DNA from: Juglans regia
Lineage: Eukaryota; Streptophyta; Magnoliopsida; Fagales; Juglandaceae
NCBI RefSeq assembly: GCF_001411555.2
Contig: NC_049909.1
Coordinates: forward strand, 16,850,623 to 16,914,622
Direction of reading: 5' to 3'
DNA: 64,000 bases
Both the position numbers and the translations under genes were made by a program. The notes beneath the pieces are model-generated. The model saw only the letters and a program-made list of their open reading frames with translations, did no database searches and was not told the origin of the DNA. Positions 11,649 to 22,600 of this stretch are shown piece by piece. Within the stretch, counting starts at the first letter, position 1, and each line of letters begins with the position of its first letter.

Positions 11649-12752
11649 TTTTTTTTTCTTTTGCTTCTATTTCAGAACACGTTTTACTTTTGGGGATTAA
11701 TAATGGTCCATTCCATTTTCATACCTAACTCCTAAGCTGCCTAGCAACACCCTTGCGCTTACGAAAATTGTATTTGCAGATATTTTTTTTTGTTCCCCCT
11801 CCCAAAAAACAACCATAGAAGTTTATAACCAAAAAATCTCTCCATGACTACTGCTCTAAGCTTAGACTCAAAACTAAAAAGTAAAAAGTCTTGAGCTTTT
11901 TATCTCTTTTTCAAACTGTCTTTTAACGGAAAAAAACATTTAAAAGTCTTATAGGGTGGTTTGGATACATAAAGACTCTCGACTTAACTCATCTCATAAT
12001 TATAATTTTTTTAATTTTTACATAAAATATAATAAATAATATTCAACTTTTTCAAAGTCTAAAATAATAATAATATTAAAAAATAATATTCTAATAATAT
12101 TTTATTCAACTCATTTAAAACTATTTCATTTCGTCTCACTATCTAAATGAGGCATGTATTCATATGAAAGTCAAAGTTCTGGTACTGTCTTCTTTGACCT
12201 TTGATTTAACCAGAATTATACAAGATAGTAATTTTTTTTACACTTTTTTGAGATAGAATCTACTTTTTTACAATAATTTATATAAGACTTATTTATTTAA
12301 AATTTGTAAAAATCATTTCTATATATAAGATTTGCATGTTGTGTCTAAAAAATTGAACATGATTTTCATCCGTTGTGCATCCAAATCAATTGATGAAATA
12401 GTTCAGTTTGGGATTTGGGCCTATGGAACTTGAAAATAAGTTTGTGGTAACTGGTAACTAGGCTCCCTTGCTGCCCATGTACTTCAAAGATGACAAATAA
12501 TCAAAGTCTATTGTTTTCATAATTGAATTAGATATATACTTAAGTTGAATATGATTCATTTAAAAGATTATTCGAGTTTTAGCAGAATTTTGAATCGTAG
12601 AAACTTGTTATTTATTGTTTTTTAATTTTAATTTTACTTTGCAAATAAATCATCTTATTTTTCCTTGTGCTTGTTCCTTGCATTATATTTTTTAAAAGTT
12701 TGCATAATGAATAATTTTATTTAAAAGCTTCGTGAGAGAAGATGGATGAAAA
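11649..12752. other. Intergenic DNA upstream of TOM2B
   Basis: Holds the TOM2B promoter (minus strand) and AT-rich DNA. A PIF-like MITE lies at about 11950-12150. I see no gene. Confidence 0.5.
11950..12150. mobile_element. PIF/Harbinger-like MITE family C copy
   Basis: Starts GGTTTGGATACATAAAGACT, has TTCAACTTTTTCAAAGTC and TAATATTTTATTCAAC in the middle, and ends near TCTAAATGAGGCA. The same pattern recurs at 28143, 46484, 51672 and 61078. Non-coding, about 200 bp. Confidence 0.6.
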
Positions 12753-12761
12753 TAGTGAATA

Positions 12762-13185
12762 GGGAAAAGCTTGGGGCCAGATGGGTTTAAAATTAGTTTT
12801 TGCACTAGCCAATGCTAATGTGCCATGTAGGCACTCCAAAAAAATACGGTATAAACCAGCGTCCACACGATCCCCTTCTATTTCCTTCGAATCTCTCTCA
12901 TTTCCCCATCATCTGCACTCAAGTCCAAAAGAGAAAACCCTCTTTCTCTCCATCTCCTGGCCAATCCCACGACGACGAACAAGAGGAATGCCATCCCTAC
13001 TCCCACCATGACTCACGTTGGACGCCGGCTAACTTAGGTATTTTCTTCTCTGTATTTTCTTGAGATTAAGGTTTTCTTGACTGGATACTAAATTTGTAGT
13101 CCTTCATTGCCTAGTTTAGTACATGTATCTAGTCCATATGTATATATGATAGTTTGTTGTATTGTTGCTTGACTTATACATAAAC
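12762..13185 (+). repeat. Left terminal inverted repeat of the MULE
   Basis: Pairs with 16930-17342 in inverted orientation. Shared blocks include GAGAAAACC...TTTCTCTCCATCTC, CCCACGACGACGAACAA, GACTCACGTTGGACGCC and TAGTACATGTATCTAGTCC. The GC-richer core around 12850-13030 produces overlapping open frames in both TIRs that look accidental. Confidence 0.85.
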
Positions 13186-14049
13186 TGATTGTTACTAGCT
13201 AAATACCATGTCCCTCATGCATAACTACACACATGATCAACTAGCCTAAGTGTCTCCAATTCCATCTTAGATCTTCTAATAAAGTCTAAAGATAATTTTC
13301 TAGTGCTTAATTGAGGTTATGATTAGATATTTTGGAAAATTATTTTGTTTACAAGTTAAAGAGTTTTTTTTTTTGCTATTTTTCTTTGAAATCATACCTA
13401 CAATCTTTACAATTCACTATAGTCAACTCAAGATAAGTTTATTGCTTTAATAATCTTAAGCTTAACACAAGCATGTACACGTCACTAAATTCATCGTATC
13501 GGCCATCTACTAATGTAACGGGTAGGGAAGAAAAGGTTGTTTCCTTGTTTGAATCCAACTAAGGGGCTCTTTGGGTCATTCAAGTGGCCTATATAGAATG
13601 ATTACATATAGAAAGAGATGACATTAATATCTCACTTTGAGAGTAACCAGTTCAGTGGCTTAATACATAAAATATTTAATTAGAGTGTGACCAAATTACC
13701 TCTGTTCTAATAACATATTAAATCACTTATTGTTATAACTTATAAAAACTGAATTGAAATAGTTTGTGAATAGGGAGGATACTATTGATTTAAAAAAATG
13801 AAAATGGGTCCTTCTATGGTCAAACATAAAGTATCGTAAATACATTTCTCCAATGCACCTGTATTTTTATTCGATTGAACATAACCATGACTCGACTCCA
13901 ACTTAGTGATTTACGTGATAATATTACATGTGTTATATCTTTCAAGTTAGGAACTTGAGCATTTCTGTCTTGTATTTTAATTTCATTGTTCTCTATGCAA
14001 GAATATCTACTCACCATTTCTGTCTTGTAAATGATATCAGGTTGCGTGA

Positions 14050-14621
14050 ATGATGAGTACATTAAGAAATCATGTTGAGATTTTGGACAGTTCTAATTCT
14101 AGTGCTGATGAAGTTGAGATAATTGAAGAGGATGGTGAGGTTGAACTTGACAGGAACATGCCCGGTCATATTCATATGTGGAGCCGTATGTAAGGCTAGA
14201 GTTTGACGACGTAAAGGATGCATTTAGTTGCTATAAAGCCTTATCCAAACGAACTGGTTTTAGCATTCGAACAGATCATACTTAGTTGTTAGGTATAGAA
14301 AAATCATTGATTGATGTAGAGTATGTGTGTTCGAGAGAATGGTTCCGTCAGTATAATCTTATACTTAAAAAGAGAGCAAGACCCGAGGTTTCGAAAACAA
14401 AATGCGGGTGTAAAGCGATGATGATAATAAAGAAGAATGAAGGCAAATGGGTTGTGTCTAAGTTTGTACTCCAACATAATCATGAGCTATTGACACCTCG
14501 GAGTAAAAGTTTATTTCATGAGCATAGACGGGTGACACCGGCTCAAAAAAATTTAATAGACACGCTAAATGAGTTGATGATTGTTAGAATGAAATGTCCA
14601 TCACATAGATACTTGCAATGA
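14050..14621 (+). pseudogene. FAR1-type DNA-binding domain gene (decayed) inside the MULE
   Basis: The first part is acidic (DEVEIIEEDGEVELD), followed by a FAR1 domain: EPYVRLEFDDVKDAFSCYKA, RTGFSIRTD, then CGCKAMM...GKWVVSKF...HNHEL. The C-C-HxH spacing fits the WRKY-GCM1-like zinc finger of the FAR1/FHY3 family. A frameshift near 14180-14190 and a TAG at 14283-14285 break it; the intact frame is 14286-14621. The MULE-type transposase core and SWIM finger of full FAR1 proteins are missing. Known FAR1 proteins are DNA-binding regulators in light signalling; activity here is unlikely. Confidence 0.8.
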
Positions 14622-15029
14622 TTTTATTATGTTTCTAATTACGTCGTATATTCCTTGTGTGAAGTTTTTTACTTTATAAAATAATTTTTTTGTAGTGGTA
14701 TGGGCGAACCAAGTTCAACTACATTCCCTCCAGACCCAGTCAATATGTCAACAACATTTGATATGTATGAATACTAATCTTATCTTATTTATTTTATATT
14801 TAAATGTTTGATTTGGTCACTTATTGTCATCTATTTGGGACAATTTTTCTTGATTTGTAGGAATATGCAATTCCCAACAATGTCACAAGACGAAGAGTAT
14901 GGAGTATCGTGGAATTTTCACTTTTTAGAAGAGAATTAATTATTGGACTGCTGATGGAGTGGACTTTCATTAAATTTGTTGTTTCCTCATTCAATATTTT
15001 TTGTAGACATGATATTTTGTAGCCATGAT

Positions 15030-15140
15030 ACTTTTGTTGGTTGTAATGATGAATCTGGTTGGTTGTAAGTTGGCTGTAATGGAGAATTTAGTTGGCTGTA
15101 AGTTAGCTGTAAGTTGGTTGTAAGTTGGCTCTATAAGGCA
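15030..15140. repeat. Short tandem repeat inside the MULE
   Basis: Several diverged copies of TTGGCTGTAAG / TTGGTTGTAAG in about 100 bp. It explains the repetitive minus-strand open frame at 14991-15191. Confidence 0.6.
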
Positions 15141-15572
15141 TTTGATTCCAAGATGAACACATGCTTCTATTAATCTATTACATAATATCATACTATTAAT
15201 ATTTAATTGAATAAGATAAACTAAAGATCTTTATTTTTCATTTGATTTGGTGTTGTAAGTTATACCATGTTCTTAAGTTCACACCAACATTTGTAGAAAA
15301 TGCAAAAATTGATCAGAAAACATCTATAGAGCCAAAAGAATCAGAAATCAAAAAACTGATCCAAAAAATTGTCTATTAATTTGCATGGTGATCTCACCAT
15401 TTCAATAACCCACATTCATTAATACCATAAAATAGTCTTTTACAAAAACTGATCCAAAAAATAAATACAACTTGTCCCGATAAGCCAAGTACATCTTAAT
15501 GTAGCATTAAACGATTTACAGAGCATGGAACTCATAAATTTTCAGAATAAAAAATAACGCAATAAATATAAT

Positions 15573-15929
15573 TCAAGATGCAATCAAGATACATTTATAC
15601 TTCTTTTTCATTGATTGGGATTTTATGTGTTCAATTCTTGCACGTTCAGCTGCTATCATTTCATTTCTTCGATGTGTTAATTCTAAGGTTTGTTTACAAC
15701 AATCTGGTTGTTCCATTTCAAGATCAACCTATTCGAAAAAGCCAAACTGTTTTTTCTCCTTATAATTTGGACAATTGAAAAACCACCAATCAAAACTTTT
15801 TTGATTGCTTGACGTCTGCATTTTTGAGAGAATGCCGCAATAACATATCAGTCTTTGTCCTAATATCACATCATCTCCTGCCCTCATAGACTGTAAGCTA
15901 TATATGGTGTCACCTGCACTACTTTCCAT
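15573..15929 (-). pseudogene. GRF-type zinc-finger protein gene with an amber stop, inside the MULE
   Basis: The ATG at 15929 opens a 119-codon frame (stop at 15573) with one internal TAG at 15729-15731. The zinc-finger pattern is visible: CYCG, then N...FFNCPNYK, then FFE followed by the TAG where the family has Trp. After it come VDLEMEQPDCC and an Arg/Glu-rich helix RRNEMIAAERARIEHI. This is the layout of small plant GRF-finger proteins often found near transposons. Its function is unknown. The stop at the conserved Trp suggests decay. Confidence 0.75.
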
Positions 15930-16929
15930 ATTGCTGCAAAAAAAAAGAGGAAAAAAAAAACTACTCCATCAACTAATGGTTACATCCCGAGGTACTCAAT
16001 ATGATCACCAAATGCAATGCAATGCCAAAAGAATAAAAATATATAAAGAAATAAACACTAAACTGTTCATATGGGATTTGTCTCCTACATCAAGCAACAG
16101 TTGTTGTTGTTGTTGGTTTTTTTTTTTTAATTTTTATATATATAACTAGAAGACATACTTCCTTATTATAAATCATCCTCACTTATGATGGAGGAAAATA
16201 CCGTGATAACATCGAAACATGGATTTGAAAAAAGGACCAAAACATACATCAAGTAACAATTATAATTGAACACCAACCAATGTAAAGCAACTCTCTACTT
16301 CCACCCCTTTCTAACACCTCCTTCCCCAAGGCTACGGCGAAATGGAGAGGAAATGAGCGTACAAATTTTCTTGAAGAATTACCCAAGTGTTTAAAGTATG
16401 AAATAAATCTATCAATTTCATATTTAATATTTTCTACACCACTTACAAGCTGAATATACAACCCTCAAATTATTTTTTTGTAAGTAAAAGATTTTATTCA
16501 TAATATAAAAGTCGTCATGGCCCAAGTACATATGAATTTTGTGTGCTTAGAGTAAATAAGTCATTTAAAACAAGAATCTTGTGTTAGGTAAAGACTTCAT
16601 CATTAGAAACTCAAAGATTTTAACCCCGTTTGTGAATGTTCAATCTGAGCATGTTTTTTCAACAAGGTGAAACTACTTTAAAGTTTCACTGGCCTTCAAG
16701 CAGGGGTGGACATTTCCTCTGAAAATCTACCTTAAATAGTTCTTGATGTGGCTACCTAAAATCAAAGTTCAGTTTTGGGCTCCATATTTTTTCAATATTT
16801 TTTAATATATATTTTCTTTAAGTTTTCAACTTCATTTGAAAAATATTTTAAATCCAAAAAATTAAAAATTATTACTTGTTTTAAAATTTGTTTAAATATA
16901 CTGATTCTCTTAATTCAAAAGACTCACAC

Positions 16930-17342
16930 TGATTACAAGTCTAGATCAAGCAACAACACGAAAAACTATCATAAATACATATGGACTAGATACATGTACT
17001 AAATTAGGTAATGAAGGACTACAAATTTAATATCAAATCAAGAAAATCCTAATGTCAAGCAAATACAGAGAAGAAAATACCTAAGTTTGCTGGCGTCCAA
17101 CGTGAGTCGTGTTGAGAGTAGGGACGGCGTTCCTTTTGTTCGTCGTCGTGGGAGCGGACAAGAGATGGAGAGAAATAAGGTTTTCTCTTTTGGATTTGAA
17201 TGAGATGATGGGAGAGGGAGAGGGAGATCGGGTGGATGGTGGTTCATACCGTATTTATTTGAATTGCGAATTGCCTATGTGACACATTAGTTTTGACGGT
17301 GCGAAAATGATTTCAAATTCATCTAGCCCTGAAGCTTTTCCC
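16930..17342 (-). repeat. Right terminal inverted repeat of the MULE
   Basis: Inverted counterpart of 12762-13185. It ends GCTTTTCCC immediately before the target duplication CAGTGAATA. Confidence 0.85.
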
Positions 17343-17351
17343 CAGTGAATA

Positions 17352-19697
17352 TGCCGACAGACAAACGATATCCACCAAGGAAACAGAGAATATGCCCACG
17401 TGCTGTCTATCCACGTGTCACTTTGCCGGTGGGTGTTGTAGGACGAGGTTCTGGTTAATTGGTCCCAGATGGGTGTCTATAGGCCGTTGGATGACATGCC
17501 AATGTACGTGGCAGGGATCTAAAGGAAACTTCAATTTAAGTAAAAATGCTGAAATGGATTGATTATTTTTTAATACTTCATGGGTGAATCAAAACACACG
17601 GTTGCTTAATAAATGCATTAAAATTTGAATCACAACCCATAATTGTTTTTGAATCTCAAAGTTGACTATTTTTGTTTTTTATTTTCCATTAAAAAAAAAA
17701 GAATAATCGGTCAATTCAATGGCGTAAACAATATTTCTTGGTCAAATTAAAATAATCTCATATTTAAAGTATTTTAAAAAAATAATTATAAATATTTAAT
17801 TACAACTCAATTACTTGTTTGTTTGATTTGTGTTCGAGCTCGATGATAAAAAATTATCACATTCGGTATAATAAAAACACTTGGACTCAAATTAACTTGT
17901 ACCAAGAGTGAAATTGATTATATGACTTGGGTCGTAATTATTATTATGAAGAACTCGATCGCATGTTCAAATGATCTCTTATCGTATTATTTAAATTTTT
18001 AATAAAGAAATGCTACAATGTCTCTTGAAGTATATGGTTGGAGTTGCCTCATTGATGCGTACAGTGTCACCATCACGTGGTGTTACATAACTTATTAAAA
18101 ATATAAAAATATTATGTATAAATTTCAAATAGATAAGTCTCAAACTGATTTTTTATAAAAAAATGTGAGTTTGATTAAAAAAGTATAAGTTTTTTCTTTT
18201 AATCGTGTATATATATTTTTATAACAGAGTCTATTTTTTTACAATGAACTTACGGGGGATTTGTCTATTAGAGTTTTGACAAATTATTTATCTTCATGAA
18301 ATTAAAAACACAAATGTAAAAGAGATATAAGGATTTTAGAGTTTTCAGGTTGCGTTTGGATCCTAAACTAGTTCAGTTGAATTTGGTCTAATTTTAAACT
18401 AAATCTAACATCTAAATATCCAACTTTTAAATTACTAAACTCATACCAACTTAAAACCTTATTGGACGTGAGACTCATAATCTTTTTTAGCTTAAAACAT
18501 ATTTATACGTGAGACTTATAACATTTTTTAATTTTTCATAAAAATATTAAACTCATCTTAACATCTAAACATACTTTAAATTCAGTTTAGATGAACCTCA
18601 CATAACTTATTCCACTACTTAACTTATTATTATTTATAAAAAAACTCAACTCAATTTAATTCAACTTAACATTTAAATATAATCAATTTTATTTTATTTT
18701 GATATATTTTTTATTTTTTTTAATAACCTACGTGGCACCAAAGTTTTGGTACGGTGTGGGATAACTCCAACCATATACTTCAGGCGGCAGAGTCGGTACT
18801 ATTGCATGCAAGGATCTTTTATTGGATATTTTTAGCAATAATTATAGTACTATTGCATGCAACGTACGTAAACTTAGCAGGTTCGCAGGAAATATATAAA
18901 TTATTAAATTTAATAATTAGGAGTACAAACTAGAAATGTGAAATCAACGTTAACATTTGTTACTACTAACATCTTTTGTTTATTTGAGGATTTTTATCCA
19001 AAGCAGATGTTTTTGCTGCTGTTATTGTTATTTATTTATTTTTGAATATTTTGAACAGATAAAAATTTATAAAATAACGTAACTTAATCTAATCTATTAA
19101 ATTGTATTTTTTTTGTTGTAAAATAAAATTGACATATCACGTTAACTCAGTTTGTAAAATTTTCTATATAAAATATAGAAAAATACTAGTCTTTTTGTTG
19201 GGAGTTCTTGTTGAGATTTTTAATTTTTTTTTTTACTTTGTAATTTTAAATTTTTTTTTAATGAAGTTGTGATTTTTTTTATTTTTTAAAAATATTAAAA
19301 AAATGTATGTAAAAAAAAAATAAAAAAGAATACATAAAATAACCTAGTGGGAGAGCTCCCAGTGACTCTAGTGTTACTCTAAAATATACTCTCTCTTTTG
19401 AATATAGTTTTCAAGTGAAGAATTTTCGTTGCAGATATTGTAAGTTAATTGTTCAATGTTCTGTTCAGGATGAGAGCCAGCCAACAGACGCAGGGCATAA
19501 AATCCAACTGTCCTACCGAGATTGTCTCTCGTCCTTGCATTCTCTCTCTCTCGCGCACGCATGCGAGCGGCCACACGCGCGCGCGAGCGCACACAAACAC
19601 ACTATTTCACTACGCCAATTTAGAAGTCTCCGCCACCTTCCGGTATCTCTCTCTATCTCTCTCTCTTGCTCGCTCGCTTTCTCTTACGCTCTCTCCG
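17352..19697. other. Intergenic DNA upstream of pyruvate kinase
   Basis: AT-rich, with an inverted-repeat element at 18026-18782, a small direct repeat (GTACTATTGCATGCAA near 18797 and 18847), a diverged foldback MITE near 19075-19175 and T/A-rich tracts at 19225-19340. From about 19530 to 19697 the plus strand becomes C/T-rich (CTCTCTCT runs), typical of a plant 5' UTR for the gene starting at 19698. No firm TATA box was identified. Confidence 0.5.
18026..18782. mobile_element. Non-autonomous DNA element with perfect 20-bp TIRs
   Basis: TGAAGTATATGGTTGGAGTT at 18026-18045 is the exact reverse complement of 18763-18782. The similarity continues imperfectly inward (an ACGTGG-containing stretch, then an A-rich stretch). 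A second repeat starting GTTGCGTTTGGATCC near 18352 seems nested inside. No coding region and no clear TSD were found, so the superfamily is open. Confidence 0.65.
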
Positions 19698-22600
19698 ATG
19701 GCGACGATTAATCTTCATTCGAGAACGTCCCTGATGAATCTCGACTCCTCCAGGGCCTCTGATCGCCTCGCGGCTACCAAGCACTTTAGCGACTTTGTCT
19801 TCCAATCGAAACTACTCAGAAGGAAATGCGTTCAGAAGCAAATATTTGCCGTCAGATCGATGGCGATCACGGAACCAAGCCGGCTTGGACGGCTCACTTC
19901 CCCAAATGGTCCTCCGGGTGTTGTAGGTTTTTCTCTCTCTATCTTCTACCTGGATTTTTTTTTTTTTTTAGAAGTCGGAAGTGTCATTGATTTTTACCGG
20001 TGTTTTCTGTTTTGTTATTGGGAAGGTGTGGAAAAAAGGATAGAATGGAAGGTTTGAATTTTGGGTCTTTGTTTTCTGTTTCTGGTAAAGAGTAATATGC
20101 TACAGAACCTCCCATCTTCTCTGCACACCGTATATTTTTTTAAATTTTTAATATTTTTTTAATTTATTTTTTTAAGCTAATTTAATTTTTTATTCATTAT
20201 TTATATATTAAATATTTTAAAAAAATAATAATAAAAATATAATATGTAGAAATTATGTGAATAATAGGAGATTGTATAAATTTTTTGTTCGGGTAATTGG
20301 GGAACTAAAAAAAGCGGCACATGGTTACTCTATATAACTGTTTTGCTCTGTTCTCTTACTGTAAATAAAGCATTTAGAATAGTGTGGTTTTTCTTATGAA
20401 AAATGATAATTGTAGTTAAGAAAAATTTATAAAAAATTTACTTTTCCGCATGTGAACGTATGAGGTATTGAGAGGCTGAAAATTATAAAATTAAAAATTA
20501 AAAATTAAAAATTAAAATTTAAAAATTTGAATCTAATGGGAAACTGATGAAATGAGTCTTTGTAAGTTTTTTATAAGTAAAATTGTAAGTACTCTTTTCT
20601 TATTTTTTATAGAGGCGAGTGAGCGTAGGCTTCCATAAAAATCCGATATATAATTTTGCTTTTGTTGGTTACTGAGAAAGTTTAGGAAACATTTTTAACG
20701 GTAAACAAGGATTTTATAGAGAAATGGACATAGCCCAATGAGCAACACCCATGCATGATTGTGTAGAGATACAAAAAATTCATAATTTAGGAAACACACA
20801 TACTCAAAGATTAATAGAGATTTCACCATATGGAACCTGAAATTATAAAGGCCTTCCCTTTCGAGGAAATCCCAATACAACTCTTCTGGCTCATTTAGGT
20901 GATCCTAATGACATTAGATTAGAATTTTCCTTTATTTTCTTTTCACTTTTTGGTAACCATATGGAGGGTGAATTTATTGATATAGCTTTAATGAACTACG
21001 TACTCTACCCTTACAGACATGTTCACAAGTAATTCTAGAACAAGTTTTGAATTTTTTTTTGTGATGCATTTTCATTGAACCCTGTTTAATTTGCCTGGCT
21101 ATTACATGTCTCTCTTTTCTCTTATGTAAGTATGGTCAATTGTTTAGAGAAATTACAATTTTGTGTGTATGTGTGTGTGGAGAGGAATGTATAGGTGCTG
21201 TAACACCATGTTCCTGTAGGATAGAGATGTTACTAACATTCATAACATAATGCCCGGTAAAGAGATTCATATCCTGAAATACCTCATTTATTGAAAAGTA
21301 TCAAAATATTAAAACTGAATTGAACATGATTGTTTCGAAAACTGAACGTAAAATAAAAGAACATGAACTAATCCTATGAATGACATAAAAGAAATATAAT
21401 TTTGGCGTGCATATCACTTATTCCTTCCTAAGTCTTTGTACTAGATCTATTCCTGACCATCTAGCTCTACGTCATCATAATCACCATCTGTAAGAATTAA
21501 ACATGGAAGAAAACAAGAAGACAAACAAAAAATGAGTCGAATACTCAGTAAGTAGCACATCACACCGTAAAATATAATTTGGCCTAACATGGACTTAATT
21601 TCTGAAGACTCTTCATAACAGCTTCATAGATTTACAATCATGCACGTAACATGACTTTCTGAAATACTTTACATACATATATCGATGTAATGTGAATGCA
21701 TAATATCTTGTTTATCTTGTCTTAACATGGAGTGAAACACGCTTGAGTCCGTGTTTCACTTAACTGGCGTTACATGGAGTGAAACACACTTGAGTCCGTG
21801 TTTCACCTAACTTTCATAACATGGAGTGAAACACGCTTGAGTCTATGTTTCACCTAACTTGCATAACATGAAGTGAAACACGCCTGAATCTGTGTTTCAT
21901 CTAACTTGCATAATATAGAGTGAAACATGCTTGGATCCGTGTTTCACTTAACTTGCATAACATGGAGTGAAACACGCTTGGGTCCGTGTTTCACTTAACT
22001 TGTAGTTAACCACGCTTGAGTTTGTGGCACCGTAACATTTCTTATATTTCTTAATGCATGAGAATTTATTGGGCTTCATGAACATTTCTAACATGACATA
22101 TTCTTGTACATGACATAGCATAACATGACATAATATGATATATTCTTGCACATGGCATAGCATAGCATGGCATATTCTTGCACATGACATAGCATAACAT
22201 GACATAACATGGCATAACATAGCATGACATATTCTTGTACATGACATAACATAGCATGGCATATTCTTGTACATGGTATAGCCTGACATAGCATAACATG
22301 ACATTTTCTTATACATGGCATAGCATAACATGACATGACATAACATGCTCTGAATGTTTTATGACATTCCATGGCATACATGATCTAAATACTACATGAA
22401 CATGGCATACATGATCTAAGAGTATTACATGAACATGGCATACATAATCTAAGTATTACATGGACATGGCTACTCCATTATATGGCATACTTGACTTGAA
22501 TTACTAGATGAGCATCTCATGGCTTTCATATGATTTTAGTAACATTTAATTAATCGAATAACAAATTCATTCATTCAAGCATAATCTCATATTTCATCAA

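Larger units (their letters stand above)
12753..17351. mobile_element. Mutator-like element (MULE) with long TIRs and 9-bp TSD, carrying FAR1-like and GRF-like genes
   Basis: The element at 12762-17342 (4,581 bp) is bounded by TIRs of about 0.4 kb that begin GGGAAAAGCTT. Flanking it are TAGTGAATA (12753-12761) and CAGTGAATA (17343-17351), a 9-bp duplication with one mismatch. Long TIRs plus a 9-bp TSD are the mark of the Mutator superfamily. No transposase catalytic (DDE) domain was recognised. Inside are a FAR1-type DNA-binding domain gene on the plus strand and a GRF zinc-finger gene on the minus strand, both with stops. FAR1 proteins are themselves related to MULE transposases, so the FAR1 part may be a transposase N-terminus or captured cargo. 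Confidence 0.85.

Noticed and set aside
12781..13063. Two overlapping open frames in the left MULE TIR (mirrored at 17038-17247)
   Set aside because: They sit in the inverted repeats and lack domains. The TIR sequence itself explains their recurrence.
21725..22006. Regular repeats considered as a CRISPR array
   Set aside because: Units are directly adjacent with no spacers, in a plant nuclear intron. It is a minisatellite.
22066..22381. Three overlapping minus-strand open frames rich in Met, Cys and Tyr
   Set aside because: They arise from the ACATGACATAGCATA tandem repeat, which is open in all three frames. Not protein genes.
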